A DNA stretch of 64,000 bases, taken from Lusitaniella coriacea LEGE 07157 (GTDB taxonomy: Bacteria > Cyanobacteriota > Cyanobacteriia > Cyanobacteriales > Spirulinaceae). Under the pieces are notes generated by a model that ran no database searches, had not been told where the DNA came from, and saw only the letters and a list, made by a program, of their open reading frames with translations. Of the stretch, positions 56,389 to 64,000 are shown in pieces. Each line of letters begins with the position of its first letter. The stretch's first letter is position 1. The position numbers and the translations under genes are program-made. The stretch covers positions 1 through 64,000 of the forward strand of contig NZ_JADEWZ010000005.1 in NCBI RefSeq assembly GCF_015207425.1, read 5' to 3'.

Positions 56389-56574
56389 AATGAATTACGC
56401 CTAATGTGAATTAGAATCACCAAACCCGCATTCTACTGTACTATCTCCCCTCTCCCAATATTGGGAGAGGTCGGAACGCCTCTGAGGTTTCCTCAGAGGA
56501 CGCAAGCCGACCTTAAGGGGCTGGGGGAGAGGGCTTACAGGGCTTCTGGGTAATATACATTAAACGTGAATTTA
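56389..56574. mobile_element. MITE-like palindromic element, copy 2, with nested palindrome
   Basis: It has the same ends (CGCCTAATGTGAATTAGA at the left) and CTCTCCCAA core as the element at 2244-2380. It is longer because about 46 bases are inserted at 56471-56516: GGTCGG...CCTCTGAGG-TTT-CCTCAGAGG...CCGACC, a perfect nested hairpin. It lies 200 bases past the DGR template and 32 bases from the end of the truncated gene at 56606. Confidence 0.75.
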
Positions 56575-56605
56575 GATTGGTTACAAGTTTTAGCGATTTT
56601 TTTAT

Positions 56606-57148
56606 TTAAACGCCAACCGCAACAATTTGAGGGGGAAAGTACTCGCGCTTTTGGGTTGGGGAGAGGGGGGAAGACTCGAAGCGAATGGGATTGCCCGCCC
56701 AACTCCTCAAATCGGGAGCCAGTCGCCGCAGTTTGGCTAATATTGCATTATCAATCCAGAGGATGAGAGGGAAGGGACATTGTGCTTGAAATTGGTTGCG
56801 GCTGAGATTCGCACCCATGAGTACTGTATCCAAATCTTTGACCGTTTCTAACCCATCTACCATTAGAGCGCTTGAGGGGGTTTGGGTAGCTTTTTCAAGG
56901 GTTTTCAGGAGGTTGTTGGTATCCGGGGAAAGGGTAATTTCTGTGATGGGGTGTCCCGCAAGTTTTCCGAGCTGCTTTGCAAGTTTGTGGCGCAATAATT
57001 TATCGTCGCAGCAGGCGAGAATTAAGGCGAATTGACCGCTAGAGAAAGCAAGGGTTCGGGCTAAACGCTCGATCGCGTGAGAGTTGCTGTCCGCACTTTC
57101 TGGTACGACGAGTCCAAGTAATAGGTTTTGGGTGGCTAACTCGTGCAT
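56606..57148 (-). CDS. N-terminal domain of a cyanobacterial NTPase, apparently truncated
   Basis: This 180-residue product resembles the N-terminal P-loop-like domain of large cyanobacterial NTPase-TPR proteins: FALILACCDDKLLRHKLA, ITEITLSPDTNNLLKTLE, SALMVDGLETVKDLDTVL, FPLILWIDNAILAKLRRLAP, DLRSWA. Those proteins usually go on for many hundred residues; here the frame stops at 56606, close to a MITE-like element. I read it as a gene cut short by rearrangement, though a short form could still be expressed. Confidence 0.65.
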   Translation of the reverse strand: MHELATQNLLLGLVVPESADSNSHAIERLARTLAFSSGQFALILACCDDKLLRHKLAKQLGKLAGHPITEITLSPDTNNLLKTLEKATQTPSSALMVDGLETVKDLDTVLMGANLSRNQFQAQCPFPLILWIDNAILAKLRRLAPDLRSWAGNPIRFESSPLSPTQKREYFPPQIVAVGV

Positions 57149-57413
57149 CGCGGACTAACGTTGTATAGATAAAAACTACCGTCTCAATTTCTTGGATTTT
57201 GGAAAATTGCGAGCTATTTTTAAGTATTTCTTAATTTGTCTATTATCGATCTGCGTACCTTTACTTAGATTAGCATACCCCCTCAGAAACTGAATTTTCG
57301 TTGTTGAGAGTCTTTGCGGATTCTTAAGGATTTTTACAAAGTCCTGTCGAATTCTTGGCTGTTGAAGGGATAAGAGGGGATGCTTTTCAATCCCCCCTAA
57401 AGCATTACGCTTA

Positions 57414-58520
57414 TTACTTCTGGGTCAGGGTCATTTGAGTTTGTGCGGTTTGTCCGTTGTTGTTCGCGATCGCGCGAACCTCATAACGAATCCCTGCATT
57501 AAGAATCAAAGGACGCGGAACTTGTACGCTGAAGTTACCGCTATTATCTGCATTCACCGTCGTATCGACTAAATTAGAACTCCCGAAAAAGGAAGGTATC
57601 GAAACCACAACCCGAACGTTTGCATTGGGTTGAGTCTGTCCGATGAGGGTAAACCCTTGAGTCTGAACCAATTGACCGTCTTGGTGACTGGTGAATTCCG
57701 GTTGCAGTGCTGCTGTGGAAGTCGCCACCTGAGTCGGTTGGGTAGTTTGGTTTGGTTGGGTGGTTTGGTTGGGTTGTGTTGTTTGAGTGGTTTGTCCCGG
57801 CGTAGTCTGGACTTGAGTCACTTCTGTCGATCTTGCACCGGGTTGTAGCACAACTGCTCGATCTGCCGCACCAAACACCACTTTCCCCTGACGTTCCAAA
57901 CGACCGATCGCGATTCCTTCATTAAAGCGATCTCCCGACCCTAAATTCAAGGTCGCCACATAAACCCCTGGAGACACTTCTTGAGCGAGAATGCGTCGCA
58001 TTGTCGTTCCATCTAAAATTAGGACAGAACCTTTTGCTCCTGGCGTACCGTTAATGGTTGCAAGGAAAGTCGATCCCGATCCCAGAGCGCTGGTGCTGGC
58101 ATTATGAGTAACAGAAGTAATTTCCAATGCCGCTCGCGGCTGTTCGACCTGGAATTGCCAACTGGCGGTAAATTCTTGCGTATTGGTATTCTTAAACTGC
58201 ACCCGAACCTCATTCGTACCGGAACGAAGGGATTGCGTGGGACGATAACTGAAGAAGTTCCCTGTAATGACGCTATTCCTGGTTACGTCTTGATTATTGA
58301 CGAAAATTTTAACGGAGTTGGGATCGACAGTGCCACCATTATTATTGAAGGAGCCGTAAATTGAGCTATCCGCAGAGACACTCTGACTGTTGACATTTGG
58401 GTTGACGTTGACAAGTTGTTGCGCTCGAACCCCAAGCGTTCCCCATCCGCTAACCGCAACAAAACTGGTAGTTGCAAGGAAACTAAGAACGGTTGTTTTG
58501 AGTAATCCAGTCGGATTCAT
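57414..58520 (-). CDS. Exported protein with Ig-like/CARDB-type beta domains
   Basis: From ATG 58520 (AGGAG four bases upstream; the TTG at 58532 overlaps that site) the 368-residue product has a signal peptide (about 1-34, ending GVRAQ) and beta-rich domains: about 40-125 (VDPNSVKIFVNNQDVT, SGTNEVRVQFKN), 130-225, and 280-368. A Thr/Gln/Pro linker with TTQPNQ repeats (about 238-262) connects them. No enzymatic motif. Probably cell-surface or periplasmic. Confidence 0.75.
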   Translation of the reverse strand: MNPTGLLKTTVLSFLATTSFVAVSGWGTLGVRAQQLVNVNPNVNSQSVSADSSIYGSFNNNGGTVDPNSVKIFVNNQDVTRNSVITGNFFSYRPTQSLRSGTNEVRVQFKNTNTQEFTASWQFQVEQPRAALEITSVTHNASTSALGSGSTFLATINGTPGAKGSVLILDGTTMRRILAQEVSPGVYVATLNLGSGDRFNEGIAIGRLERQGKVVFGAADRAVVLQPGARSTEVTQVQTTPGQTTQTTQPNQTTQPNQTTQPTQVATSTAALQPEFTSHQDGQLVQTQGFTLIGQTQPNANVRVVVSIPSFFGSSNLVDTTVNADNSGNFSVQVPRPLILNAGIRYEVRAIANNNGQTAQTQMTLTQK

Positions 58521-59147
58521 GATACTCCTCAATTGCGTAGTTGAAATATAGCTTTAGTTTAAACAACGATCGCGCGCGCGATCGCAAGACCAAGCCGATT
58601 TCTACCAAAGGATAGAGGACGTTATTCCTTTTTTCATCCTGTTTCTAGAATGTAAGAAACGATCCTTATGATGTTCGTTTTAAGGGTATTTTCACTGATG
58701 TCGATCCAAAAATGAAGAAATCAAGAACTGAGGCGCGCGATCGTTCAACTGTTGTGCCATTCGGAATTGCTGCATCAAGAATTGGCTTCAGTCCCCACAC
58801 AATGGACTTCCCTCCTCTGCAAAGTATTTGAGGCAATTTAACGGACTCTTAGTTGAAATCTCCGAGAAAAATTTCAGTAAATCAGTCACACTTTGTCCTG
58901 AAAATCCATAACTAAGTAGAGGAACTTACGTCATATCGCTGATAAGAAATACAACTTTCTTGTTCGGTCAATCTTTCTTGTTGGTCATTATTTAGAGAGT
59001 ATATCTCGTGCATCTCTCCTTTAAAGAATTGTCTCTTTCAGTATGAAAGGGATCTTTTTCAAGCAAGTCCACCAGACTCATTTCCTCATTGATAAGCTTG
59101 ATTATTTTCCAAAAACAAATTGTAAACTTTCTTAGGACTAAAAAATC
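58521..59147. other. Intergenic region with a partial duplicate of the TPR-gene promoter region
   Basis: 627 bases without a gene. A segment at about 58597-58725 resembles 60553-60680 (TCTACC..GGATAGAG, CGTTTTAAGGGTA, TTTCACT). The latter precedes the TPR gene at 60676. A HIP1-like run is at 58570-58585. No gene or clear promoter is called. Confidence 0.5.
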
Positions 59148-60491
59148 ATGCAACTCTTCTCAAAAGTAATCGCATCCGTAGCCGTCACAACTATTGCATC
59201 TCTCACACTTTTTGAATCTTCGGCTCAAGCTTTTACATTAAGGACTAATCCATCTCCTTCCCAAGAACTTCAGATTCTTCTGATTGGTGACTCAAATACT
59301 CGTGGAAAATCATGGGATCCAGCAGGCTATCGAGACAATCTTTGGAGCCTTTTTCAACAAAAAAAATTCAATGTAAGCTTTGTTGGAGATCGGACATGGT
59401 GTGCAAAAAACAGAAGTGAACTTTTAAATAATAAAGACTGTCCTAAAAAGGTTGATGGTGCTGAATTCAAAGAAAATGAAAAGGCGAATAAACACGCCGC
59501 AGTAGGTGGAGCAACGATAAACGATCTGCACAAAAATGGAGTATCAAGTCTTTTGGATCTAAATAAGCCTAGAATTGCTCTACTTATGGCAGGTACTAAC
59601 GATCTTAATACAGGTGATACAGCTAAAACAGCATTTGACGATCTCAAATTATTGGTCAGCAAGATCTTACCTTCAGTTGATGGATTATTTGTATCAACAA
59701 TTCAACCTTTTAATAACAAGTCAGTTGACTATAACAGTTTGATACACAAAAATCTTTATAAAGACATAAAAGATCCAAAACTATATGTTGTCAATCACAA
59801 TCTTACACGAGGTCAGCTTGAAGTCAGCGACAACGAAAAACTACATCCTAGTAAAGAGGGTTATACTCAAATGGCAACTAAATGGTTTGAGAGCATAGTA
59901 TCAAGCGCAACCAAAGTTGAGAAGGATGCAAAAAAATATGACTTCGATCTTATGGCAGGTGACATTACTGCAACTGGAAATCTTTTGTATGGCGGGCCTT
60001 TTGGGAAGTTCACGGATGAGTCGATCTTGAATGAGAATGCAACTTGGAATATATCTTTTACTGGAATAGATTTAAAAGGGAATGATTTTGGCTTTCGCTT
60101 GGAAAGTGGCAGTTCGCAATGGGAATTTGATAATGTTGGTGGAAGTGGAAGCGATGGTGATTCATTCTTTAAAGCAACGGAAAACAAACTGCTGTTTGGT
60201 GCAAGAAACTTTACAAACTTAGTTGGCACGCCACTGGATGCCTTTGGCTCTATCGTTGGTGCATCTAAAGTAGATTTTTCTCTTTTTGGTCCTGCCTCTG
60301 GGAAGGTTGGCTTCGATTTATTTAGCGTTTCTGATGATTCTGATGTTACGACAGAACGGCAACCGTTCTCTCAATTAAAAACATCTGGAAATGTCGATTT
60401 TACTCCCGTTCCCGAACCTGGAACAATCTTAGGTTTAATGGCGATTGCAGGAATTGGAATGGGTTTGAAACGAAAATCTACAAGAGTTTAA
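59148..60491 (+). CDS. Secreted SGNH-hydrolase with PEP-CTERM anchor
   Basis: The 447-residue protein has a signal peptide (about 1-28, SSAQA), an SGNH/GDSL hydrolase domain (about 38-255) with Ser49 in GDSN, GTND near 149 and DNEKLHPS with the catalytic His near 229, then a beta-rich domain (260-415) and a C-terminal PEP-CTERM sorting signal (VPEPGTILGLMAIAGIGMGL then KRKS). Such proteins are exported and processed by exosortase systems. The substrate is likely an acyl or acetyl ester on a surface polysaccharide; unproven. Codon use is more AT-rich than in neighbours. Confidence 0.87.
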   Translation: MQLFSKVIASVAVTTIASLTLFESSAQAFTLRTNPSPSQELQILLIGDSNTRGKSWDPAGYRDNLWSLFQQKKFNVSFVGDRTWCAKNRSELLNNKDCPKKVDGAEFKENEKANKHAAVGGATINDLHKNGVSSLLDLNKPRIALLMAGTNDLNTGDTAKTAFDDLKLLVSKILPSVDGLFVSTIQPFNNKSVDYNSLIHKNLYKDIKDPKLYVVNHNLTRGQLEVSDNEKLHPSKEGYTQMATKWFESIVSSATKVEKDAKKYDFDLMAGDITATGNLLYGGPFGKFTDESILNENATWNISFTGIDLKGNDFGFRLESGSSQWEFDNVGGSGSDGDSFFKATENKLLFGARNFTNLVGTPLDAFGSIVGASKVDFSLFGPASGKVGFDLFSVSDDSDVTTERQPFSQLKTSGNVDFTPVPEPGTILGLMAIAGIGMGLKRKSTRV

Positions 60492-60675
60492 TGGTGAAGC
60501 GCGATCGCGAACTCTTTTTCTTGGAGGCGCGATCGCGCGATGCTCAAAATCCTCATCTCTACCGAGGGATAGAGAACCTTGGCAATCATGTTCTCCTATT
60601 CGATAGATGTAAAAAACGAACATAAAAACGATAATTTTAAGGGTACTTTCACTAAATCCCGATACAAAAATTTCC

Positions 60676-61545
60676 ATGAGAAACATTGCCGCTACTCGAT
60701 TTCTACCCGCCGCACTAACCTTGGCTTGCTTGCTCCCCATTGCACCCGTTCGAGCGCAATCTGCAACCCCACCTCCCACCACAGAATATTCCGAGGAAGC
60801 CGCTTACGAAGAATATATGCGATTGGGTTTTGCGGCCGCGAAACGGGAAGATCATAAAACCGCAGCAATGTATTTCCGCTACGCACTCTACTACAACCCC
60901 AAAGATCGCGAGGCGACAATTGCCTATTGGAATGCTAGAGACGCGATGAATACCAATGAAGAAGGCGACAAACCCGCTTACGATCGCTATATGGAAATTG
61001 GTTACGATGCCACCGAAGACGGAGATTATCAAACTGCACTAATTAACTTCAGAAGAGCGCTAGAAGAACGGCAGGGAGATTATTTCGCAACCCAAGCCAT
61101 TCGGAACGTACAGACCTACATCAATCGCGGCGAAGGAGCCTCTGCTAGCGAGGTATCGACCGAGGCAAACTACTTCCCCGGAGAATCGCGCTACGACCGT
61201 TATATGCGCCTGGGGTATGCCGCATCACAACGGGAAGATCATCGCCAAGCCGCCGAACAATTTAGAAGTGCGCTATACGAACGTCCGGACGACAGAACAG
61301 CGACAATCGCGTTTTGGAATGCCAGGAATGCTCTGACTCCGGAGTCAACCGATGGAACCAATACCGCCACTGAAACCCGCTACGAACGATATATGCGTAT
61401 TGGCTACGATGCCACCGAACGCAAAGATTATCAAACCGCACTGATTAATTTCAGAAGAGCCTTAGAAGAACGTCCGGGAGATTCCTACGCTACGGATGCG
61501 ATTCAGAATGTACAAACTTACATTAATCGCAGCAAAAATCGCTAA
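60676..61545 (+). CDS. Exported TPR-like repeat protein
   Basis: The 289-residue product has a signal peptide (about 1-28, APVRAQ) and four TPR-like units arranged A-B-A'-B': YEEYMRLGFAAAKREDHKTA (A), YDRYMEIGYDATEDGDYQTA (B), YDRYMRLGYAASQREDHRQA (A'), YERYMRIGYDATERKDYQTA (B'). B and B' are much closer to each other than to A. The pattern shows a duplication of a two-TPR block. No enzymatic motif. Probably a periplasmic scaffold. Confidence 0.8.
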   Translation: MRNIAATRFLPAALTLACLLPIAPVRAQSATPPPTTEYSEEAAYEEYMRLGFAAAKREDHKTAAMYFRYALYYNPKDREATIAYWNARDAMNTNEEGDKPAYDRYMEIGYDATEDGDYQTALINFRRALEERQGDYFATQAIRNVQTYINRGEGASASEVSTEANYFPGESRYDRYMRLGYAASQREDHRQAAEQFRSALYERPDDRTATIAFWNARNALTPESTDGTNTATETRYERYMRIGYDATERKDYQTALINFRRALEERPGDSYATDAIQNVQTYINRSKNR

Positions 61546-61605
61546 TCTTTCAAAGGGAATTGAGGATAGGGCAGTGTTAAATCTCCAGACTATCTATGAT
61601 GGACA

Positions 61606-63381
61606 ATGGATCGAACCAGCAATGTCAATCTGAAGATGCCTATCCTTTCCCAAAAATCCGCTACAACCTTCTTTCATCTTGCTTTTTGGGTTTTTCCTCT
61701 AACCCTATCTATCGCGGCGTGCAATCCCACAGAGAACCAAACCGCGACGCAATCTGCCAACACAGATACCCTCAAACTCCTATACTGGCAAGCACCCACG
61801 ATCCTCAATCCACACCTTTCCACGGGTTTGAAGGACGTTGAAGCGAGTCGCATTACTCTCGAACCCCTCGCGAGTTTTGACAATGATGGGGAAATGGTTC
61901 CGTTTCTGGCGGCGGAAATTCCCTCAATAGAGAACGGCGGACTCTCGGAAGATCGAAAATCGGTGACGTGGAAGTTGAAACCGGAACTGAAGTGGTCGGA
62001 TGGAACGCCTTTCACTGCGGAGGACGTGGCGTTTACCTACGACTTCATCTCAACGCCGGAGGTTGGCGCAACCACGGCAGGAATTTACGAACTCATCGAA
62101 ACTGTCGAGGCGATTGACCCGACTACGGTGAAAATTACGTTCAAAAAACCGAATCCCGCTTGGTTTGCCGTTTTTGTGGGAACGGAGGGGATGATTTTAC
62201 CCAAGCACAAGTTTGCGGCGTATCGGGGAGCAAAGGCGAGAGAAGCACCCGCAAATTTAATGGCGGTGGGAACGGGACCCTATCGCGTGGTGACTTTTAA
62301 ACCGGGGGATGTGGTGGTGTATGAGGCGAATCCCGAATTTCGAGAGGCGGAAAAGGTGGGGTTTAAGCGGGTGGAACTCAAAGGCGGCGGCGATGCAACC
62401 TCTGCGGCGCGTGCGGTGATGCAAACGGGAGATGCGGATTTTGCTTATAATTTGCAGTTGGAAGCGCCGGTGTTAAAGGAGTTGTCTGAGGCGGGGAAGG
62501 GTCGCGTTGCTTCGATTTCCAATTCCCAAGTAGAGCGGGTTTTAATCAATTTTACCGATCCGAATCGCGAGACGGCAGAGGGGGAGCGATCCAGCTTACA
62601 ATTTCCCCATCCTTTCTTTTCGGAGGTGGAGGTACGTCAGGCATTCAATCTCGCGATCGCGCGGGACGAAATTGCCCAACAATTATACGGCTCTATGGGA
62701 AACCCCACGGCTAATTTTTTGGTCGCGCCGCAACAGTTTGTCTCCCCCAACACCCGCTACGAATTTAACCCGGAAAAAGCCGCCACCTTACTCGACGATG
62801 CCGGATGGAAGGACACAGACGGGAACGGCATTCGCGATAAAAATGGGGTCGAGATGCGCATTATTTTCCAAACCTCCGTCAATCCCCTACGTCAAAAAAC
62901 CCAGGAAATTATCAAACAAGCACTCACAAAAATTGGCGTTGCAGTCGAACTTAAAAGTATCGATCCCAGCGTTTTCTTTTCTAGCGATCCTGCGAGTCGC
63001 GACACAACAGAACGCTTTGAAGCAGACTTGCAAATGTTCACCACCGGGAATACCAATCCCGATCCAGTTTCGTATTTGCAAACCTATATTTGTAATAGCA
63101 TCCCTCAAAAGAAAAATAATTGGTCGGGGGATAATGTGTCTCGCTACTGCAATCCGGAATACGATGCACTTTGGCAGCAATCCACAGAAGAATTAGATCC
63201 GCAAAAACGTCAAGCTTTGTTTATTCAAATGAACGATCTGCTCGTAAACCAAGCTGTTGTTCTACCCATTGTCGATCGCCAAGAAACCGTAGGGGTCAGT
63301 AATTCCCTCGATGGGTTTGAGTTAACGCCGTGGGATTTAAATACTTGGAAAATTGCTCAGTGGAAGCGAAAGGAGGGGTAA
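61606..63381 (+). CDS. Peptide/nickel-type ABC transporter substrate-binding lipoprotein (SBP family 5)
   Basis: The 591-residue protein has a lipobox LSIAAC with Cys39 as lipidation site, then a family 5 solute-binding fold (LKWSDGTPFTAEDVAFTYDF near 130; WKDTDGNGIRDKNG near 400). Members bind oligopeptides or related solutes. No permease or ATPase gene is adjacent. ATG 61606 or 61636 may be the start. The GrpB gene begins 8 bases after the stop, so they may share a transcript. Confidence 0.88.
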   Translation: MDRTSNVNLKMPILSQKSATTFFHLAFWVFPLTLSIAACNPTENQTATQSANTDTLKLLYWQAPTILNPHLSTGLKDVEASRITLEPLASFDNDGEMVPFLAAEIPSIENGGLSEDRKSVTWKLKPELKWSDGTPFTAEDVAFTYDFISTPEVGATTAGIYELIETVEAIDPTTVKITFKKPNPAWFAVFVGTEGMILPKHKFAAYRGAKAREAPANLMAVGTGPYRVVTFKPGDVVVYEANPEFREAEKVGFKRVELKGGGDATSAARAVMQTGDADFAYNLQLEAPVLKELSEAGKGRVASISNSQVERVLINFTDPNRETAEGERSSLQFPHPFFSEVEVRQAFNLAIARDEIAQQLYGSMGNPTANFLVAPQQFVSPNTRYEFNPEKAATLLDDAGWKDTDGNGIRDKNGVEMRIIFQTSVNPLRQKTQEIIKQALTKIGVAVELKSIDPSVFFSSDPASRDTTERFEADLQMFTTGNTNPDPVSYLQTYICNSIPQKKNNWSGDNVSRYCNPEYDALWQQSTEELDPQKRQALFIQMNDLLVNQAVVLPIVDRQETVGVSNSLDGFELTPWDLNTWKIAQWKRKEG

Positions 63382-63389
63382 AAGAAATT

Positions 63390-63944
63390 ATGCGAAAAGT
63401 TGAGGTCGTTCCCCATAATCCCCAGTGGCGAGAGGTTTTTAAAGTTGAATCTCAGCAGATTTCCCATGCTTTGGGGGAAAATTGCGCGATCGTTCACCAT
63501 ATTGGCAGTACGGCGATTCCCGGTATCTATGCAAAGCCAATTGTCGATTTTCTTGTCGAGGTAAAAGATATTACCAAAGTGAATAAGCAAACTCCTGAAA
63601 TGGAATCTCTCGGTTACGAAGCAATGGGAGAGTACGGCATTCCAGGTCGCCGCTATTTCCGTAAGGATAATGCTTTGGGAGTCCGAACCCATCACGTTCA
63701 TATCTTTGAAGTGGGTTCTGTGGAGATAGAACGCCATTTAGTATTTCGAGATTACGCGATCGCGCACCCAGAAGAAGCTCAACAATACAGCGAACTAAAG
63801 CGCGATTTAGCTCAAAAATATCCCCACGACATCGAAGGATATATGGACGGGAAAGATGGGTTTATCAAAGAAATGCAGCGCAAAGCAACTCAGTGGAAGG
63901 GTAGGCAATGCCCACCAAAACATCGCTCACCACACCAGCCCTAA
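63390..63944 (+). CDS. GrpB (UPF0157) family protein
   Basis: From ATG 63390, with AGGAGGGG about 11 bases upstream overlapping the preceding gene's end, the 184-residue product reads MRKVEVVPHNPQWREVFKVE with HHIGSTAIPGIYAKPIVDFL, a GrpB nucleotidyltransferase-like signature, and THHVHIFE. Function is unknown. The last 15 residues (GRQCPPKHRSPHQP) lie inside an interspersed palindromic repeat, so the native C-terminus may have been replaced. Confidence 0.83.
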   Translation: MRKVEVVPHNPQWREVFKVESQQISHALGENCAIVHHIGSTAIPGIYAKPIVDFLVEVKDITKVNKQTPEMESLGYEAMGEYGIPGRRYFRKDNALGVRTHHVHIFEVGSVEIERHLVFRDYAIAHPEEAQQYSELKRDLAQKYPHDIEGYMDGKDGFIKEMQRKATQWKGRQCPPKHRSPHQP

Positions 63945-63960
63945 ATCAGTGCGATTCCCC
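63899..63960. repeat. Palindromic repeat overlapping the GrpB 3' end
   Basis: GTAGGCAATGCCCACC followed by TAAATCAGTGCGATTCC, related to the unit at 22174-22215. It supplies the last codons and stop of the GrpB frame. The remaining 40 bases of the window show nothing. Confidence 0.55.
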
Positions 63961-64000
63961 CCCAAACCCTAAATTCGTCGGCTAGGATGGGAATAGTTGA

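Noticed and set aside
56190-56390. Possible reverse-transcriptase remnant after the TR
   Set aside because: Inspecting the translation gave no RT motif; the longest frame is under 50 codons.

Overview
The window is cyanobacterial chromosome. It carries a complete allophycocyanin core operon (apcE-apcA-apcB-apcC), the Rubisco chaperone gene raf1, several families found only or mainly in cyanobacteria (DUF1830, DUF4079, a radical SAM protein linked to PSII high-light acclimation, a PEP-CTERM exported protein), and very many HIP1 octamers (GCGATCGC). ApcE has three linker repeats, which predicts a tricylindrical phycobilisome core. The abundance of kinases, CHAT, TPR and pentapeptide proteins and short palindromic repeats fits a large-genome, Oscillatoriales-like cyanobacterium, but the genus cannot be fixed. 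The first 36 bases are a sequencing-library adapter, so position 1 is a raw contig end. No tRNA, rRNA or CRISPR array was seen.

Layout. 0-4 kb: truncated secreted protein, radical SAM/CPXCG pair, ftsW. 3.8-8.5 kb: apcEABC on the minus strand. 8.9-13 kb: ABC-F protein, small membrane protein, dnaG. 13-14 kb: a repeat cluster around a frameshifted DUF559 gene. 14-19 kb: giant TPR-CHAT protein. 19-27.5 kb: tandem LRV-repeat proteins, a MoxR-type ATPase with a VWA/HExxH partner, a sigma factor, a patatin. 28-32 kb: RND pump with a repetitive tail. 32-36 kb: a broken small gene, twin XRE regulators, unknown genes and a radical SAM gene. 36-48 kb: mostly small cyanobacterial genes, two Uma2 nucleases, an ABC exporter, a double-glycine peptide, GNAT, glutaredoxin, CPBP protease plus a decayed copy of its 3' end, and an unusual UPF0175 pair. 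48-54 kb: Ski2-like helicase, raf1, Ser/Thr kinase. 53.8-57.1 kb: the most interesting region. 57-64 kb: exported proteins, a lipoprotein solute binder and GrpB.

The standout is a diversity-generating retroelement (DGR) signature at 53.8-56.3 kb. A predicted membrane-spanning Ser/Thr kinase ends in an FGE-sulfatase (C-type-lectin fold) domain. Its last 123 coding bases (variable repeat, 55745-55867) match a non-coding downstream copy (template repeat, 56066-56188) at every position except 15, and all 15 differences lie at template adenines (15 of 28 adenines, 0 of 95 other bases). All 12 AAY codons of the template have changed. A small GC-rich hairpin lies just past the variable repeat. No reverse transcriptase or Avd gene is present here. 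Either the enzyme acts in trans from another locus, or it was lost in a rearrangement beside the template, where a palindromic element and a truncated NTPase gene now sit.

Other genome-plasticity signals are two copies of a MITE-like element (one abutting the ftsW stop, one beside the DGR template and itself carrying a nested palindrome), another MITE-like element near 45.2 kb, a pseudogene with an in-frame TGA, a poly-A frameshift, and a toxin-antitoxin-like operon whose toxin seems to keep only its first seven residues.
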